Assembly (NCBI GenBank): GCA_024426085.1 | Contig: CP087975.1 | Span: 1-64,000, forward strand | DNA from: Rhizobium sp. RCAM05350 | GTDB lineage: Bacteria; Pseudomonadota; Alphaproteobacteria; Rhizobiales; Rhizobiaceae | Direction of reading: 5' to 3' | DNA length: 64,000 nucleotides | Position numbers and translations under genes: made by a program | Part shown: positions 8,856 to 18,549 of the stretch, piece by piece | How positions within the stretch are numbered: the stretch's first letter is position 1 | Layout of the letters: each line of letters opens with the position of its first letter | The notes under the pieces: generated by a model | The model's input: the letters and a program-made list of their open reading frames with translations, nothing else | What the model was told of the DNA's origin: nothing | Database searches by the model: none

Positions 8856-9037
8856 TTTAGGGTTGCGGGCGATGATATCAGCCAGCCTAGGCGCTAAGGA
8901 TTGGATGACTGATAAGCCAACATTATCGGTCGTTATTAGGTAGTGACGGGTGGTGCGATTTTTGCCGCATTACCAGTACAAAACCGCTCGTCTCTTCTTT
9001 CTCTACGATGGTGATGGGCCTCGGCAGCCTCCCTGTT

Positions 9038-9542
9038 CTACCTGTTCAGGCTTTCGCCAAGTACGACAAGCGCGATGCCGAGCAGCGCTATGTCTTTGAT
9101 CAGGAACTGGCCCGCAGGACCCAGCGCCGGAAAACCCAGCGTCGGTTCCCAGATCGGCAAGGCGAACATGATCGAACAGGTCACCAGGAAAGTCAGCGTT
9201 GCCAAAGCGCCGCCGGCTGCGCCGGCGCGGGGCCGACCAGGGGCAGGCGATCAGGAGAAGCGCGGCCGCGATCTCGACGACGCCAAGCAGATAGGCGGCG
9301 CCGGCCTCACCGAACATTGGATACATCCATGCGAGCCAAGGCGTGCCGCCTATCAGCGGTTTCAGCGCCTCGATCTCGACGGCGGTGAACTTCATCCCGC
9401 CGATCATGAGAAGCGGCAAGATGACGCCGGCCAGTGCAAGCATCCGGCCGGCCTTTCCGGTTGCGGCGCCCGCCTTTCGCGCCAATGGCCGAGGCAGGGT
9501 GTCGCTTTGGCCTTCAGACTGCGATGTCTTGAGAATCGACAT
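9038..9542 (-). CDS. DUF417 / YkgB-type inner-membrane protein (frameshifted)
   Basis: The protein starts MSILKTSQSEGQ after a strong Shine-Dalgarno (GGGAGG). It shows the membrane segments of the DUF417 family: GRMLALAGVILPLLMIGGMK, a conserved FTAVEIEALKPLIGGTPW loop, and YLLGVVEIAAALLLIACPW. A frameshift in the GC-rich stretch near 9225-9240 breaks it. The next frame gives ALATLTFLVTCSIMFALPIW and LIKDIALLGIALVVLGESLN up to the stop at 9038. E. coli RclC/YkgB relatives are linked to reactive chlorine or redox stress. It is the last gene of a four-gene operon, 43 bp after the MFS gene. Confidence 0.8.
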
Positions 9543-9585
9543 GGATTCCTCCCTTTCGATGACGACCGTGTGGTGGCCTTGGATC

Positions 9586-11153
9586 TTATTGTTCGGCAGC
9601 CGTTGCGGCTCTCGCCGACTGCTGCCCTGAGTCGGACCCAGCCCGCACGTTTCGCAGCAGGAGTGCAGCAAAGATTGCCGCCATGAGTACCACAAGTACG
9701 CAGATGGCGGCAGTCATATGGAACGCTTGAATGAAAGCCTCCCGCGCTTTGTCGAGCAGATCGGAACCTAGCTTATCCGGCAAGGCCATGGCGACTGCCA
9801 CGGCGCCACCTAGCGTGTCCCGGGCCGCATCGATTTCCTGCGCGGCCACCCCGTCTACGGCCACCCCTGCCATGCTGCTGCGATAGATGGACGTGATGAC
9901 ACTGCCGAGAATGGCAATGCCAAGCGCGCCGCCGAACTCGCTGCTGGTTTCCGCGAGGCCGGCGGCGGCGCCGGCCTGCTCCGGTTCGACGGTCCCTACG
10001 ATGAGGTCGGTGGCCAAGGTGAATGCCGGTGCGAGGCCAAACGAGAAGACGGCATAGCCGATCACGATGGCCGCGAGATCGGCCTGCCCGCCAATGCCTG
10101 CCAAAACGAGAAAGCCCGCCGCCGCAAGCGCCAGGCCGGCAGCCATCACATAGGCCGGGCGAACCCTACTGGCCACGATCGGGGTCAGCGTCGAACTTGC
10201 GATGAAAGCGATAGCCGAAGGCACCGTCCACAGACCGGCTTCGAGGGGTTCCATGCCCAGCACCAGCTGGAAATATTGCGCGATGAAGAGAAATGAGCCG
10301 AACGCGACGAAGAAGCCGAGGATGTTCACCGCCAACGAGGCGCTGAAGGCGCGAACGAAACAGCCGCAAATCAATCAGCGGGTTTCTCAGCCTTTGTTGG
10401 CGCAGCACGAAAGCTGCGCCGGCGGCAAGGCCGAAGACAATGGCGAAAGCCGCCTCCCGGCCCAGCCCGTGTTCGGCGATCCGCTTGATGCCGTATATCA
10501 CCGAAAGCACGGCGACGAGCGACAGCGCCACGCTCAAAATGTCGAGCCGTCCCGCCTGGGGATCGCGATATTCAGGCAGGAACAGTGGGCCGAGCACCAG
10601 CAACGCGGCCATGAGCGGGACGGCGACGAGGAACACGGAACCCCACCAGAAATAGCTGAGCAGGATACCCCCGGCCAGCGGACCGATGGCGCCGCCTGCG
10701 GAAAAGCTGGCGATCCAGACGCCGATTGCGATCGTGCGTTCCTTTGGGGCGAGGAACATGTTGCGGATCAACGAAAGGGTAGAGGGCGCAAGTGTGGCTG
10801 CGGCAATCCCGAGCAGCGCACGCGCCACGATCAGCATTTCAGCGCTCGTGGAGAACGCCGCGAAAACCGACGCTATCATAAAAGCCACCGCGCCGATCAA
10901 CAGCAATCTGCGGCGGCCGATGCGGTCGCCCAGCGTGCCCATCGTGATCAGGCTTCCGGCAAGCAGGAAGCCGTAAATGTCGACGATCCACAGCAGTTGC
11001 AGAACTCGACGGTTTCAGCTCGGCGCTCAGATGCGGCACGGCCAGGTTCAGGACGGTCAGGTCCATGGAATAAAGCAGGCATGGCAGCGCGATGACTGCG
11101 AGCCCGGGTCCATTCGCGCCGTGTCGCTCGTGGGCCGGCGACCACTGCGACAT
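9586..11153 (-). CDS. MFS drug efflux transporter, DHA2 (EmrB/QacA) family (frameshifted)
   Basis: A proton-driven multidrug exporter of the 14-helix DHA2 group. The N-terminus ALPCLLYSMDLTVLNLAVPH carries the motif-D-like region. Motif A is seen as MGTLGDRIGRRRLLLIG, and motif C as ARALLGIAAATLAPSTLSL with FSAGGAIGPLAGGILL. The C-terminal half reads AVNILGFFVAFGSFLFIAQY. About 522 codons fit the family. Two frameshifts, near 11000 and 10375, cut it into three frames. Its ATG overlaps the TGA of the AHSA1 gene (TGATG at 11151-11155), so it is translationally coupled and probably regulated by the ArsR protein. Confidence 0.87.
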
Positions 11154-11620
11154 CAGGCATCTGCCAGATACTCCGCCAGCATGTCGAAGCTCTCGCTCCA
11201 GCCTTGGAAATGGCCGTCGCGGATTTCGACGGAGGTGAACGGGCCCTGGTGGAACGTCATCCTCGTCTTGTCGCCCTGATCGGCAAACGTCACCGTCACC
11301 AGCGTCTCATGTCCGGGGTTGCCATCCTCGCCCTCCCAGGCATGGGTGAAGACGAGACGCTCGGGTTCGGCAACCTCGCGAAAGACGCCTCGCTCGACGG
11401 TCTCGGAACCATCGGTGTGACGCGACCTGACCCGCCAGGCTCCGCCCGGCCGCACATCCATCTCGCTGGAGAGCGTGGTGTAACCCCGCGGGCCCCACCA
11501 TTGCCTTATGACCTGTGGTTGGGTCCAGATCTTGAAGATGAGCGCAGGCGGAGCGTCGAAAACGCGGCTGATCACGAGTTCGCGGTCTGACGTCTCCTTC
11601 AGATCAGTTGCCGTGGTCAT
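11153..11620 (-). CDS. SRPBCC / AHSA1-domain protein
   Basis: An intact 155-residue protein (MTTATDLKETSDRELVISRV) of the START-like SRPBCC fold, which forms a hydrophobic ligand pocket. Family hallmarks are FDAPPALIFKIWTQPQVIRQ, WWGPRGYT, the RPGGAWR turn and the C-terminal GWSESFDMLAEYLA. Such proteins are commonly paired with an ArsR regulator, as here. The ATG lies inside the 3' end of the arsR-type gene (17-bp overlap). Because that regulator has a frameshift, the two read as one continuous frame from 11950, which I regard as a false fusion. No enzymatic role can be stated. Confidence 0.85.
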   Translation of the reverse strand: MTTATDLKETSDRELVISRVFDAPPALIFKIWTQPQVIRQWWGPRGYTTLSSEMDVRPGGAWRVRSRHTDGSETVERGVFREVAEPERLVFTHAWEGEDGNPGHETLVTVTFADQGDKTRMTFHQGPFTSVEIRDGHFQGWSESFDMLAEYLADA

Positions 11621-11950
11621 TGGTCCCTCCCTTCTGAAGGTCTCGCAGATAGTCATCAATGCGATCGAAGCGTTCTTCCCAAAGCCGACGGTAGCGATCG
11701 AGCCAATCGTCGACGTCCTTGAGCCGAGTGCCCTCAATGCGGCATGGCCGCCACTGCCTTCGCGGCCGCGGGCTATCAGGCCGGCGCGCTCCAGCACCTT
11801 GAGGTGCCTGGAGATCGCCGGACCGCTGATGTCGAACGGCTCGGCCAGCTCCGTGACGGTCGCCTCGCCGGAAATCAGGCGCGCCAGGATGGCGCGCCGC
11901 GTGGGATCGGCAAGGGCGGCGAAGGTGGAACTGAGATGGTCTGTCGGCAT
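11604..11950 (-). CDS. ArsR/SmtB-family repressor (frameshifted)
   Basis: The winged helix-turn-helix is clear: STFAALADPTRRAILARL, TVTELAEPFDISGPAISRHL, KVLERAGLIARGRE. This SdpR-like subgroup lacks metal-binding cysteines and typically controls neighbouring AHSA1 genes. A one-base loss near 11758 shifts the frame. The true C-terminus, RLKDVDDWLDRYRRLWEERF to the TGA at 11604, is well preserved in the other frame. It is the first gene of the ArsR-AHSA1-MFS-DUF417 operon and probably autoregulated through the direct repeats just upstream. Confidence 0.85.
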
Positions 11951-11960
11951 TTCTTATCTA

Positions 11961-11991
11961 GCAAGTTGGTTAAATAACATGTTGGTTAGAT
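11961..11991. promoter_or_regulatory. Candidate ArsR operator (direct repeat)
   Basis: GTTGGTTA occurs at 11965-11972 and again at 11981-11988, 16 bp apart, with the palindrome AACATGTT lying between and overlapping the second copy. The pair sits 15-40 bp before the regulator start codon, where an autoregulatory operator would be expected. Confidence 0.5.
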
Positions 11992-12100
11992 ACAGGGCAA
12001 TGCAGCGTCTGTCAAGCGTTGTGGGTTTGCGCGGCCAAGGTCTCCGGGTAGTATTGTCACATAAACGCGGCATCAGTGAATTTGGCATAGAGACGGTGGT

Positions 12101-12757
12101 ATGAAGAGTTCCGCCGTCAGCGACAAGCGCCACCGTTTCGCACAACAGATCATCTCGAATGCGCTCTGGCTGTATTTCCGGTTTCCGCTGAGCTTACGCC
12201 TTGTCGAGCAAATGCTGCTGGAGCGCGGAATTATCGTCTCCTATGAAACGATCCGCCGATGGGGCCGGAAATTCGGGCCGCTCTACGCAAACAACTTCGT
12301 CGCAAGCGACCGTCGCGCCAGGATGTCTGGCACCTGGATGAGGTCGTGATTTCCATCGCGGGCAGCAAACACTGGCTTTTTCGTGCCGTCGATCAAGATG
12401 GCTACGTTCTCGACGAGATTGTCCAGAGCTGACGCGACACAGACAGGTATGCCGCCTAAGCGGATCATCACCGACAAGCTTCGATCGTATGGCGCGGCGA
12501 AGAGAGAGGTTATGCCGGCTGTCGAGCACCGATCCCACAAGGGTCTCAACAATCGAGCGGAAATTCCCATCTGCCACTGCGGAAACGGGAGAGGACAATG
12601 CACGGTTTCCGATCACCGGGAAGTTTGCAGCGCTTCATCTCGAACTTCTCAGCGCTTCGAAACCTCTTCGTCATCCCACATCACAAACGATCAGCACTGG
12701 CCACGCACATCCATCGCATCCGCGCGATGGCGCATTGGAAAGCCATCACCGGCGCCA
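12101..12757 (+). pseudogene. IS6-family transposase remnant (copy 1)
   Basis: IS6 transposases are DDE enzymes of about 235 residues. The readable parts are NALWLYFRFPLSLRLVEQML, LERGIIVSYETIRRW, then (next frame) VWHLDEVVISIAGSKHWLFR and VDQDGYVLDEIVQS, then MPPKRIITDKLRSYGAAKRE and HKGLNNRAE. There is a frameshift near 12330, a deletion of roughly 35-40 bp with a stop after VQS (near 12430), and further shifts near 12570. No convincing terminal inverted repeats were found. It is related to the copy at 56.3-56.9 kb but carries a different internal deletion. Confidence 0.8.
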
Positions 12758-12868
12758 TCGCCTGGCTTACGATGGCAACGCGTGTCGGCCGTTCACCGCT
12801 CGATAACGTGACAACTCCATTTCCGTGACTGAACGCTAGCCACGTGGGAGGGAGCTGTCATTGCCGGA

Positions 12869-13282
12869 TTAAGTTCGCCCTCTGAGATAGGGCGGTAGTT
12901 CCGGATCAACCGCTGACCATTCCACCTTGGACTGGCACCAACTTTGAGAAGCAGGGCGAAGCAGCGTCGGCTGGTCGATAATGCCCGCCCTGACGTAAAC
13001 TCGCCCCGGATATTGAGGCGAAGTCCCATATAGCGGTGATCCGCAAATCGGGCAAAAGTGCCGCGTCAGTTCATTGCCGCTATCCGCAGTCTTCGTAAAC
13101 GACCTAATCTCGCCAGAGATGACACGAAATTCGCTGAGCTGAAACGGGATATTGACGCCAAAAGCGCTTCCCGTGGATTTGCGGCAGTCCTCGCAATGAC
13201 AATATCCGCCGGGTCCAAATGGTTTACCGCACAAAATCCTGACCGCTCCACAAAGGCATGTGGCTGTAATTTCTCCAGACAT
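12869..13282 (-). CDS. GFA / CENP-V-family zinc protein
   Basis: An intact 137-residue protein starting MSGEITATCLCGAVRI. The zinc-binding cysteines of the family are present: CLCGAV near the N-terminus, CHCEDCRKSTGSAF, and CPICGSPLY. The family was named after glutathione-dependent formaldehyde-activating enzyme, but most members have unknown activity. The frame has no interruption, unlike its neighbours. It has no obvious operon partner: the IS6 remnant lies on one side and the opposite-strand HAD gene on the other. Confidence 0.85.
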   Translation of the reverse strand: MSGEITATCLCGAVRILCGKPFGPGGYCHCEDCRKSTGSAFGVNIPFQLSEFRVISGEIRSFTKTADSGNELTRHFCPICGSPLYGTSPQYPGRVYVRAGIIDQPTLLRPASQSWCQSKVEWSAVDPELPPYLRGRT

Positions 13283-13447
13283 GGTCTACCTTTCCCTCAG
13301 CTTAGAAGTTGTGCTTGCATGATAAGACTGGGACAAGGCCCTGTTTCGAATGTCTGTTGCGACAGCTCGGCCGGAATGCGCCAACGGCCACGATTGCCAG
13401 CTTCGCTTGGGTTGAACACAGCGTGCAAGCATGAAATAGATTTTAGT

Positions 13448-14148
13448 ATGGACGGAGCGCGCCGTTGGAAATTACCGGGGACCAGAAATTACCAATATCA
13501 GATTAGCTGCGTTCGACGTGGACGGAACACTGCTCCGAGGCGAAAACATTTGCGGCTGCATTGGCAGAAATATTGGGCGTTCAACGGAGATGGAGGCCTT
13601 CGAGCTTCTACGTTCACGGGAGGACATCACCACGGGACGGGAGACTATGCTGGAATGGTATCTTCCTTTCAGCAAGGCTAGATTGATCGAACATTTGGCT
13701 GACCTCCATCTTGCTCCAGGCGTCAAACAGGGTTTCACCCGATTAAAGGCAGGAGGGGTAAAGATAGCCCTTGTCTCCATTACTTGGCAATTCGCGGTCG
13801 AATGGCTCGCCGCAGAGTTGGGTGCCGACTATGCGGTTGGAACGGGCTGGCGGGAGGACAACACCCTCAGCCATTTCTGGCCCGAAGATAAAGCAATCTA
13901 TCTGAATGCTCTACTCGCCAAACTCAAATTAGCACCGGAGTCTTTGGCTGCAGGTCGGTGACTCGCATGGGGATATTCCAATGCTTAACCTCGCCTCTCG
14001 AAGCTATTTCGTTGGTGAAACTCCACCACAGGAACTGCTCCATGCTGAGCACTGGCCTGACGCAAATATTGACGAGATAGTCTTGGACATACTCAGCGCA
14101 GGCCTAGGGCCGTATGTCCGTAGTGGGCCGACCACCCCCTTATCGTAA
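13448..14148 (+). CDS. HAD-superfamily phosphatase, SerB-like (frameshifted)
   Basis: HAD motif I is present as AAFDVDGTLLRGENIC, motif II lies around KIALVSITWQFAVEWLAAEL, and motif IV is restored in the next frame as VGDSHGDIPMLNLA. Together these indicate a phosphoserine-phosphatase-like enzyme of about 220 residues. One extra G near 13950 (GCAGGTCGG) creates an early stop; without it the reading is AAVGDSHGD and continues to TAA 14148. The start is uncertain because no ATG, GTG or TTG lies in frame ahead of motif I. ATG 13448 is in another frame, implying a second shift. Substrate unknown. Confidence 0.7.
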
Positions 14149-14190
14149 ACTCCCGATTTTTGCATCAAATGATACGCCGACTTTTGCGGC
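14147..14190 (+). repeat. Repeat unit A, first copy
   Basis: AAACTCCCGATTTTTGCATC and the following ATGATA..GACTTTTGC match a second copy at 19196-19238 in the same orientation at about four of five positions. Short GAnTTTTGC motifs recur about every 20-30 bp here (near 14155, 14178, 14207), reminiscent of the repeated transposase sites at the ends of IS21-family elements. That assignment is only a suggestion. Confidence 0.4.
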
Positions 14191-14315
14191 GAGCGAAAGT
14201 CAGGAATTTTGCGAATTGGTTTTTCTCTGTGCAGCGGTGAGCAGAGGTTTCAGACCTTTCGGGTAGAGGTCAGGACGTTCGGGCAAATCCAGATCGTCTA
14301 GGCCATAGGACGTCG

Positions 14316-15150
14316 CTACCTGGCACTTTTCGGGAAGGCCGGCAGCTTGGCGATATCCTTGGCGTCATGCTGCACGATAAGGGTAGCATTGAGCGCCTTA
14401 GCGATTCCTATCAGCCGCTCCATCGACGCCAGCGTTTCAGCGCGGTCGAAGTTGAACCCCCGGTACGCCACGGTTCTCGAACTGCTCCTCGAAATGCGCG
14501 ACGTCGCCAGAAAGCAGGACCGGTCCGGTTTCTGCAAGGCGGATCAGCAGGCTCGTTTCTGCCCGGCGTGTGGCCGGGGGTCGAGAGAATGGTTACCGTT
14601 CCATCGCCGAAGACGTCACGGTCGCCCGAGATGGCGTCAACCTTAGAGCCGCCGTCAAGCCACGGCTTTATGAAGGCCGGATCGACGGCGAAGGGCAGGG
14701 GATCGGCCTTGAATTGGGCAAGATCGGCAGCGCCGATCATCAGCGTTGCCTGCGGAAATGTCGCAGCCTGTCCGACATGGTCGAAATGGTTGTGGCTGAT
14801 GCCGAGGCGGCTGATCTGCTCAGGGCTTAACGTCAATTTCCGCGAGCTGGGTCGGAATGTCCTTCGCGAGCGTTGGCGCGAGGACCGCGTTCGGATCGAG
14901 CTTCGCCCCCAGAAGACCGGCCGGCAAGCCGGTGTCCCAGAGCATGTAGTCCCGGTCGTGGCGGATCACGTAGCAGCTGTCGGTCAGCGTCCGCTTCTCG
15001 CCGACGTGATTGTAGGTATCGGAAAACAGCGAAAGGTCGCGGACCTCGATCTCGCCGCAGTCGAGCCGCCAGAGCTCGACCTCGGCGGAATGGGCCGTGG
15101 ACGCCATCAGCGCAGCAGCGGAAAAGAGGATTGTTGTAATCAGGGGTCAT
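14316..15150 (-). CDS. Metallo-beta-lactamase-fold hydrolase, lactonase-like (frameshifted)
   Basis: The N-terminus carries a probable export signal (ITTILFSAAALMASTAHSA) before EVELWRLDCGEIEVRDLS. The zinc motif HxHxDH is present as GISHNHFDHVGQA, followed by ILSTPGHTPG and GFNFDRAETLASMERLIGIA and ending LPAFPKSAR. This is the layout of N-acyl-homoserine-lactonase-like MBL proteins. Frameshifts sit just after the start (near 15140), near 14830 and near 14560. The gene is divergent from an AraC regulator, which may control it. A role in quorum quenching is possible but not shown by sequence alone. Confidence 0.75.
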
Positions 15151-15286
15151 GTCAGTCTCCGTGGATGTGGAGACTGCTTTTGACGCATCCTGTTCACCGT
15201 GGAGGGTCCGGTTCGATCGATTTCGAGCCCAGAAACGCTCACTTGTGCGGTTTTTTATTGGTACCTCCTGCGTTATCGTTTCGAGC

Positions 15287-16159
15287 ATGAACATTCATTA
15301 CAAAAGCAACGACGACGCCCATCTTCGATCCATGCTTGTGGAGCGCCTGCGGCCGATGATGGCGCCAGACGGCACGGCCGGGCGATATGCGCACGGCCAC
15401 CAGCTTTTTTCCTACTGTTCCCTGGACAGAGAGCGTCTGAAGGCGATCGAGCTTCCGTGTCCCCTTATCGGCATCATGTTGAGGGGCCGCAAGGAAGTCT
15501 GGCTCGGCGATACAACGCATTTCTTCGAGCCGGGCACTGTCTTCGTCCTGCCCGCGCGGGTTCCGATGGATGTCGTCAATATTCCCGCTGGGCCCACATC
15601 CTCCTATGAATCACTGTTGCTGGAGGTGCCGGCGCTGCCGGCCGGCATGGCGCCGCTGACGGGGGTCGAGAAGACGAGCACTCGCGATGGCGGCCGGCAG
15701 TTCCGCGTGCCACTCGATCCGGATCTCGTGCATACGCTTATTCATGCGGCGACGACGATCGCCAGTGAAGCGTTGGGCGAAGCCGTCAAGGCGGTGCGGC
15801 TGATGGAGGTGCTGACGCTTCTGCGGCCGATCGCTGCCGCCCGTCCATTGTTCGAGGCTAGCCTGCCTGAGGAGGTGGCCTGGCTAATCGGAAGCGCGCC
15901 GTCGGAGGACTGGACGGTCGAGCGCGTCGCCGACCGTCTTGGCCTCGGGGCTTCGACGCTGCGCCGTCGGCTTGCGGCGACGGGCACGTCCTTCCGCAGC
16001 GTTCTTCGAACAGAGCGCCTGCGGGCTGGCCAAACCGCACTCGCCGCCGGCGCATCGAGTTTTGCCGCCGCCGAGGCCGCCGGCTATGCCTCACGCTCAC
16101 ATTTCGCCCGGCGCTACAGGGAAAGCTTCGGCCAGTCGCCGAGCGGTCGCCGCTCCTGA
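15287..16159 (+). CDS. AraC-family transcriptional regulator, cupin-like N-terminus
   Basis: An intact 290-residue protein (MNIHYKSNDDAHLRSMLVER). The N-terminal AraC_N-type cupin domain contains GIMLRGRKEVWLGD and FEPGTVFVLPARVPMDVV. The C-terminal double helix-turn-helix is seen in WTVERVADRLGLGASTLRRR and FAAAEAAGYASRSHFARRYR, ending FGQSPSGRRS. ATG 15287 is preferred over in-frame starts further upstream because conserved sequence begins there. It is transcribed away from the MBL gene, with a 136-bp shared control region. Effector unknown. Confidence 0.85.
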   Translation: MNIHYKSNDDAHLRSMLVERLRPMMAPDGTAGRYAHGHQLFSYCSLDRERLKAIELPCPLIGIMLRGRKEVWLGDTTHFFEPGTVFVLPARVPMDVVNIPAGPTSSYESLLLEVPALPAGMAPLTGVEKTSTRDGGRQFRVPLDPDLVHTLIHAATTIASEALGEAVKAVRLMEVLTLLRPIAAARPLFEASLPEEVAWLIGSAPSEDWTVERVADRLGLGASTLRRRLAATGTSFRSVLRTERLRAGQTALAAGASSFAAAEAAGYASRSHFARRYRESFGQSPSGRRS

Positions 16160-16439
16160 TGACTAGGCGTATAGTTTGAACCCCACCAAGACGGTCAACT
16201 TCCAGCTCTCCGCTCGACGAAATTTCTTCGCAGGGGGAAGCTGATTCAAGCGGTGTCTACATGGAGGATTGGTGGCCCGAGAGGTGTCCGTCAATCGATC
16301 TGGTAAATCGGTGAGTGAAAATTCAGAACCGAAGCCGGCTCTAAAACCTGCACGAACATCCATTTGACGCTGAACGCTTGGCGCGGCAGTGGCAAACACT
16401 ATATTGAGCTGCGCTGACGCGCCAAATGCTGGGTGATTA

Positions 16440-16906
16440 ATGGACGACAAACTACAGGATCAGGCGGCCCATAGCGCAGCGATCCGTGAACGCGCGGAAG
16501 CTGAGATGAAATTGATCGGCATCGATGACCTTTTAATCGGCGCGTTGGTCGAGGCCTTTTATGCTCGTGTGCTTTCACACCCGCAACTTGGGCCAGTATT
16601 TGATGCGAGGCTGGTGGGGCGTTGGCCTGAGCACATGGAGAAAATGAAGAGTTTCTGGTCCGCCATTGCATTTCAGAAGCGGTGCCTATGGCGGAAAGCC
16701 GGTTCAGGCCCACCTTGGCGTTGCAAACATGACGCCAGAACTTTTTCCGCAATGGCTGGAGTTGTTTGCTGCAACGCTGGAAGACGTAGTTCCGACAGAG
16801 GAAGCCAGAGCCTGGTTTATCACAACCGCTGACCGCATAGCGAAGCCTGACGCTCTCGCTTTTCTATAATCCGGCACTGGACGATCCAGCACTGAAACGA
16901 AACTGA
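16440..16906 (+). CDS. Group III truncated haemoglobin (frameshifted)
   Basis: Group III 2/2 haemoglobins are about 130-150 residues and bind haem for oxygen or NO chemistry. Family features visible are LIGALVEAFYARVLSHPQLG, PVFDARLVGRWPEHMEKMKS and FWSAIAF, then in the next frame GGKPVQAHLGV with the proximal-histidine segment AHLGVANMTPELFPQWLELF. Frameshifts lie near 16675 and near 16840. After the second, the C-terminus reads SLTLSLFYNPALDD up to TGA 16906. The ATG directly follows a stop-rich region; the 280 bp upstream hold no gene. Confidence 0.8.
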
Positions 16907-16959
16907 GGATCTGCAATCTGAATTACTGCGGTTCAGGGCTGTCTCTATCCGAGTTCCGC

Positions 16960-17080
16960 CGCCAAGAGCGGTTTGCAGCTCAGTCCCATGTTTTTCAGGG
17001 TCAACGCTTTCCAGCTTATTGAATAAATCGACATTGGCCCAAGCGTGATAGCCGTAGAGCGTTTGTAGCAAGCTGCTCAT
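16960..17080 (-). pseudogene. DinB-family protein, N-terminal fragment
   Basis: The first 40 residues (SSLLQTLYGYHAWANVDLFN, then KLESVDPEKHGTELQTAL) match the opening helix of DinB-like proteins, with the conserved HAWAN containing a metal-ligand histidine. After about 16964 the similarity stops and unrelated sequence follows, so three quarters of the gene is missing. It overlaps nothing functional and is convergent with the globin gene. Confidence 0.55.
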
Positions 17081-17214
17081 TACCACCGATCCTTTCGAGG
17101 TTTAGAAATGTGAGCAAGTCTTTCCTATTTTCTATGAGGCAGGTTTCTTGTCTACTCGCATATCGCCAGCAATGTTCGCGGCGCATAGCGTAATCCGGCC
17201 TACATCGTGTACTG

Positions 17215-17470
17215 CTAGATGAAGCTCCCATCTCTGAAGAGTATCGGAACCCCAACAGCGCATTCGAGATTGAATATCTCTCCTATTACGCCGAGGCCGT
17301 CGCCACATACCGGAAGCGCCAGCCCAACCCGGCCGATCATGTCGCTGCACGCGTGATTTCGGACGCGATTGACGGAGTGATCCATAATGCGGCGCGGTGC
17401 CATCGACGACCTGGCGATGCAGAGAGAGCTAGTCCGCTTGATCGCCCTGTACGTCGGAGAGGCGGACTAG
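17215..17470 (+). pseudogene. TetR-family regulator, C-terminal fragment
   Basis: The frame EEYRNPNSAFEIEYLSYYAE continues through DAIDGVIHNAAR, then one base later GAIDDLAMQRELVRLIALYV to TAG 17470. This looks like the ligand-binding half of a TetR regulator (the VIHNAAR..LVRLIALYV helix pair is typical). The DNA-binding half is absent. There is one frameshift near 17395. Confidence 0.5.
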
Positions 17471-17550
17471 ATTCGCGGATGTCAGGAATTGCGCGACACT
17501 GGCCCATGCGTCGCGAGAAAGCTGCACCCGCGCTTGCTGCATAAACCCTA

Positions 17551-17579
17551 TATGTTTATGCATACACCGTATGAACATA
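17551..17579. promoter_or_regulatory. Dyad over the LysR start codon
   Basis: TATGTT (17551-17556) and AACATA (17574-17579) form an inverted repeat with TATGCATA inside. It overlaps the ATG at 17571, the position expected for autorepression by the LysR protein. A similar ATGCAT-N7-ATGCAT dyad lies at about 18505-18523, ahead of the next gene. Confidence 0.4.
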
Positions 17580-18489
17580 CAGGACATTCGAGCCTTTGTT
17601 GCCGTTGCCGAAACTGGGTCAGTGAACCGCGCCGCCATCCGGCTCAATCTGACGCAGCCCGCGGTCACTCGCCGTATCCAGAGTTTCGAGGCCGCGTTCG
17701 GTGAAGGGCTGGTGTTTGACCGTACCATGAAGCCTGCAGCCCTCACGGCGACCGGGCGTCATGTATTGGAACATTGCCGGCGCGTTCTTTCCGTCGTTGC
17801 GGAACTGGAAGCCTGCGCGACAAGCGCGACCGATCCCTCCGGAGAATTGAGGATCGGCGTAGCGCATGGACTTGGCGAGATGGTTCTGACCACTCCGTTA
17901 GATGCCATCCGGCGCAAATTCCCCCGCATTAGGCTGCAAGTCAGCTCGAACTGGAGCACCGGCCTCATAGATGAATTGCGCGGCGGCGGGCTGGACTGCG
18001 CCGTAGGGCTGCTGACCGAAGCCCATAGCATCCCTGCCGGGCTAGCAACGATCCCGCTCGGGGCCGAGCAGGTCGTGATTGTGTCGGCATCCAGAACGCC
18101 CACCAGGCAAGACGGAACGCCGTGGCGGCTCCGTGATCTGGCCCAAGAAAGCTGGTATCTTAACCCTCCGGGCTGCGGATGTCGCGCTGCACTTGGGCGC
18201 GCATTTGACCGGCAGCAGCTTTCCATTTTGATCGCCGCTGAAGTCTTCGGTGAAGACCTTCAGCTATCACTGATAGCCCATAGCGGCGGTCTAGGACTCG
18301 TTCCCCGTCGCCTGTTTGACCAAAGTCCTCACCGTCAGGGCCTGCAAATGCTTGAAGTGTTGGATTTCGTCGTGCCGGCGACGGTGACGCTGATAAGGAG
18401 CGCCCTGCCTGGGCGTTTCCGATCCGGCGATAGAACTGCTGGTGGGCGGGCTTCGGGCGAAGCTCAGCATACCACCAGAATCGGCATAA
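17571..18489 (+). CDS. LysR-family transcriptional regulator (frameshifted near the end)
   Basis: The N-terminal helix-turn-helix is complete (MNIQDIRAFVAVAETGSVNR, RLNLTQPAVTRRIQSFEAAF). The effector-binding domain follows (GELRIGVAHGLGEMVLTTPL, then LDCAVGLLTEAHSIPAG). One extra C near 18420 (CGTTTCCGATCC) shifts the frame. The expected end, GRFDPAIELLVGGLRAKLSI, continues in the other frame to TAA 18489. Length would be about 306 residues. It probably controls the monooxygenase-like gene 60 bp downstream on the same strand. Confidence 0.83.
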
Positions 18490-18549
18490 TCATTATCATA
18501 AACATGCATTTTATTTATGCATTCCTGACGCGTATCTTCCGCTGAAATC

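Noticed and set aside
10202..11095. A 297-codon plus-strand frame
   Set aside because: Shadow of the MFS transporter, with Q/R/H-rich sequence and no domain.
11153..11950. Apparent ArsR-AHSA1 fusion protein
   Set aside because: The true ArsR C-terminus is preserved in the neighbouring frame with its own stop at 11604, and AHSA1 has its own ATG. The fusion is caused by one missing base.
14205..14315. Minus-strand frame ending LYPKGLKPLLTAAQRKTNSQ
   Set aside because: Protein-like composition, but no start and no recognised family. It could be the tail of a lost gene; not enough to annotate.
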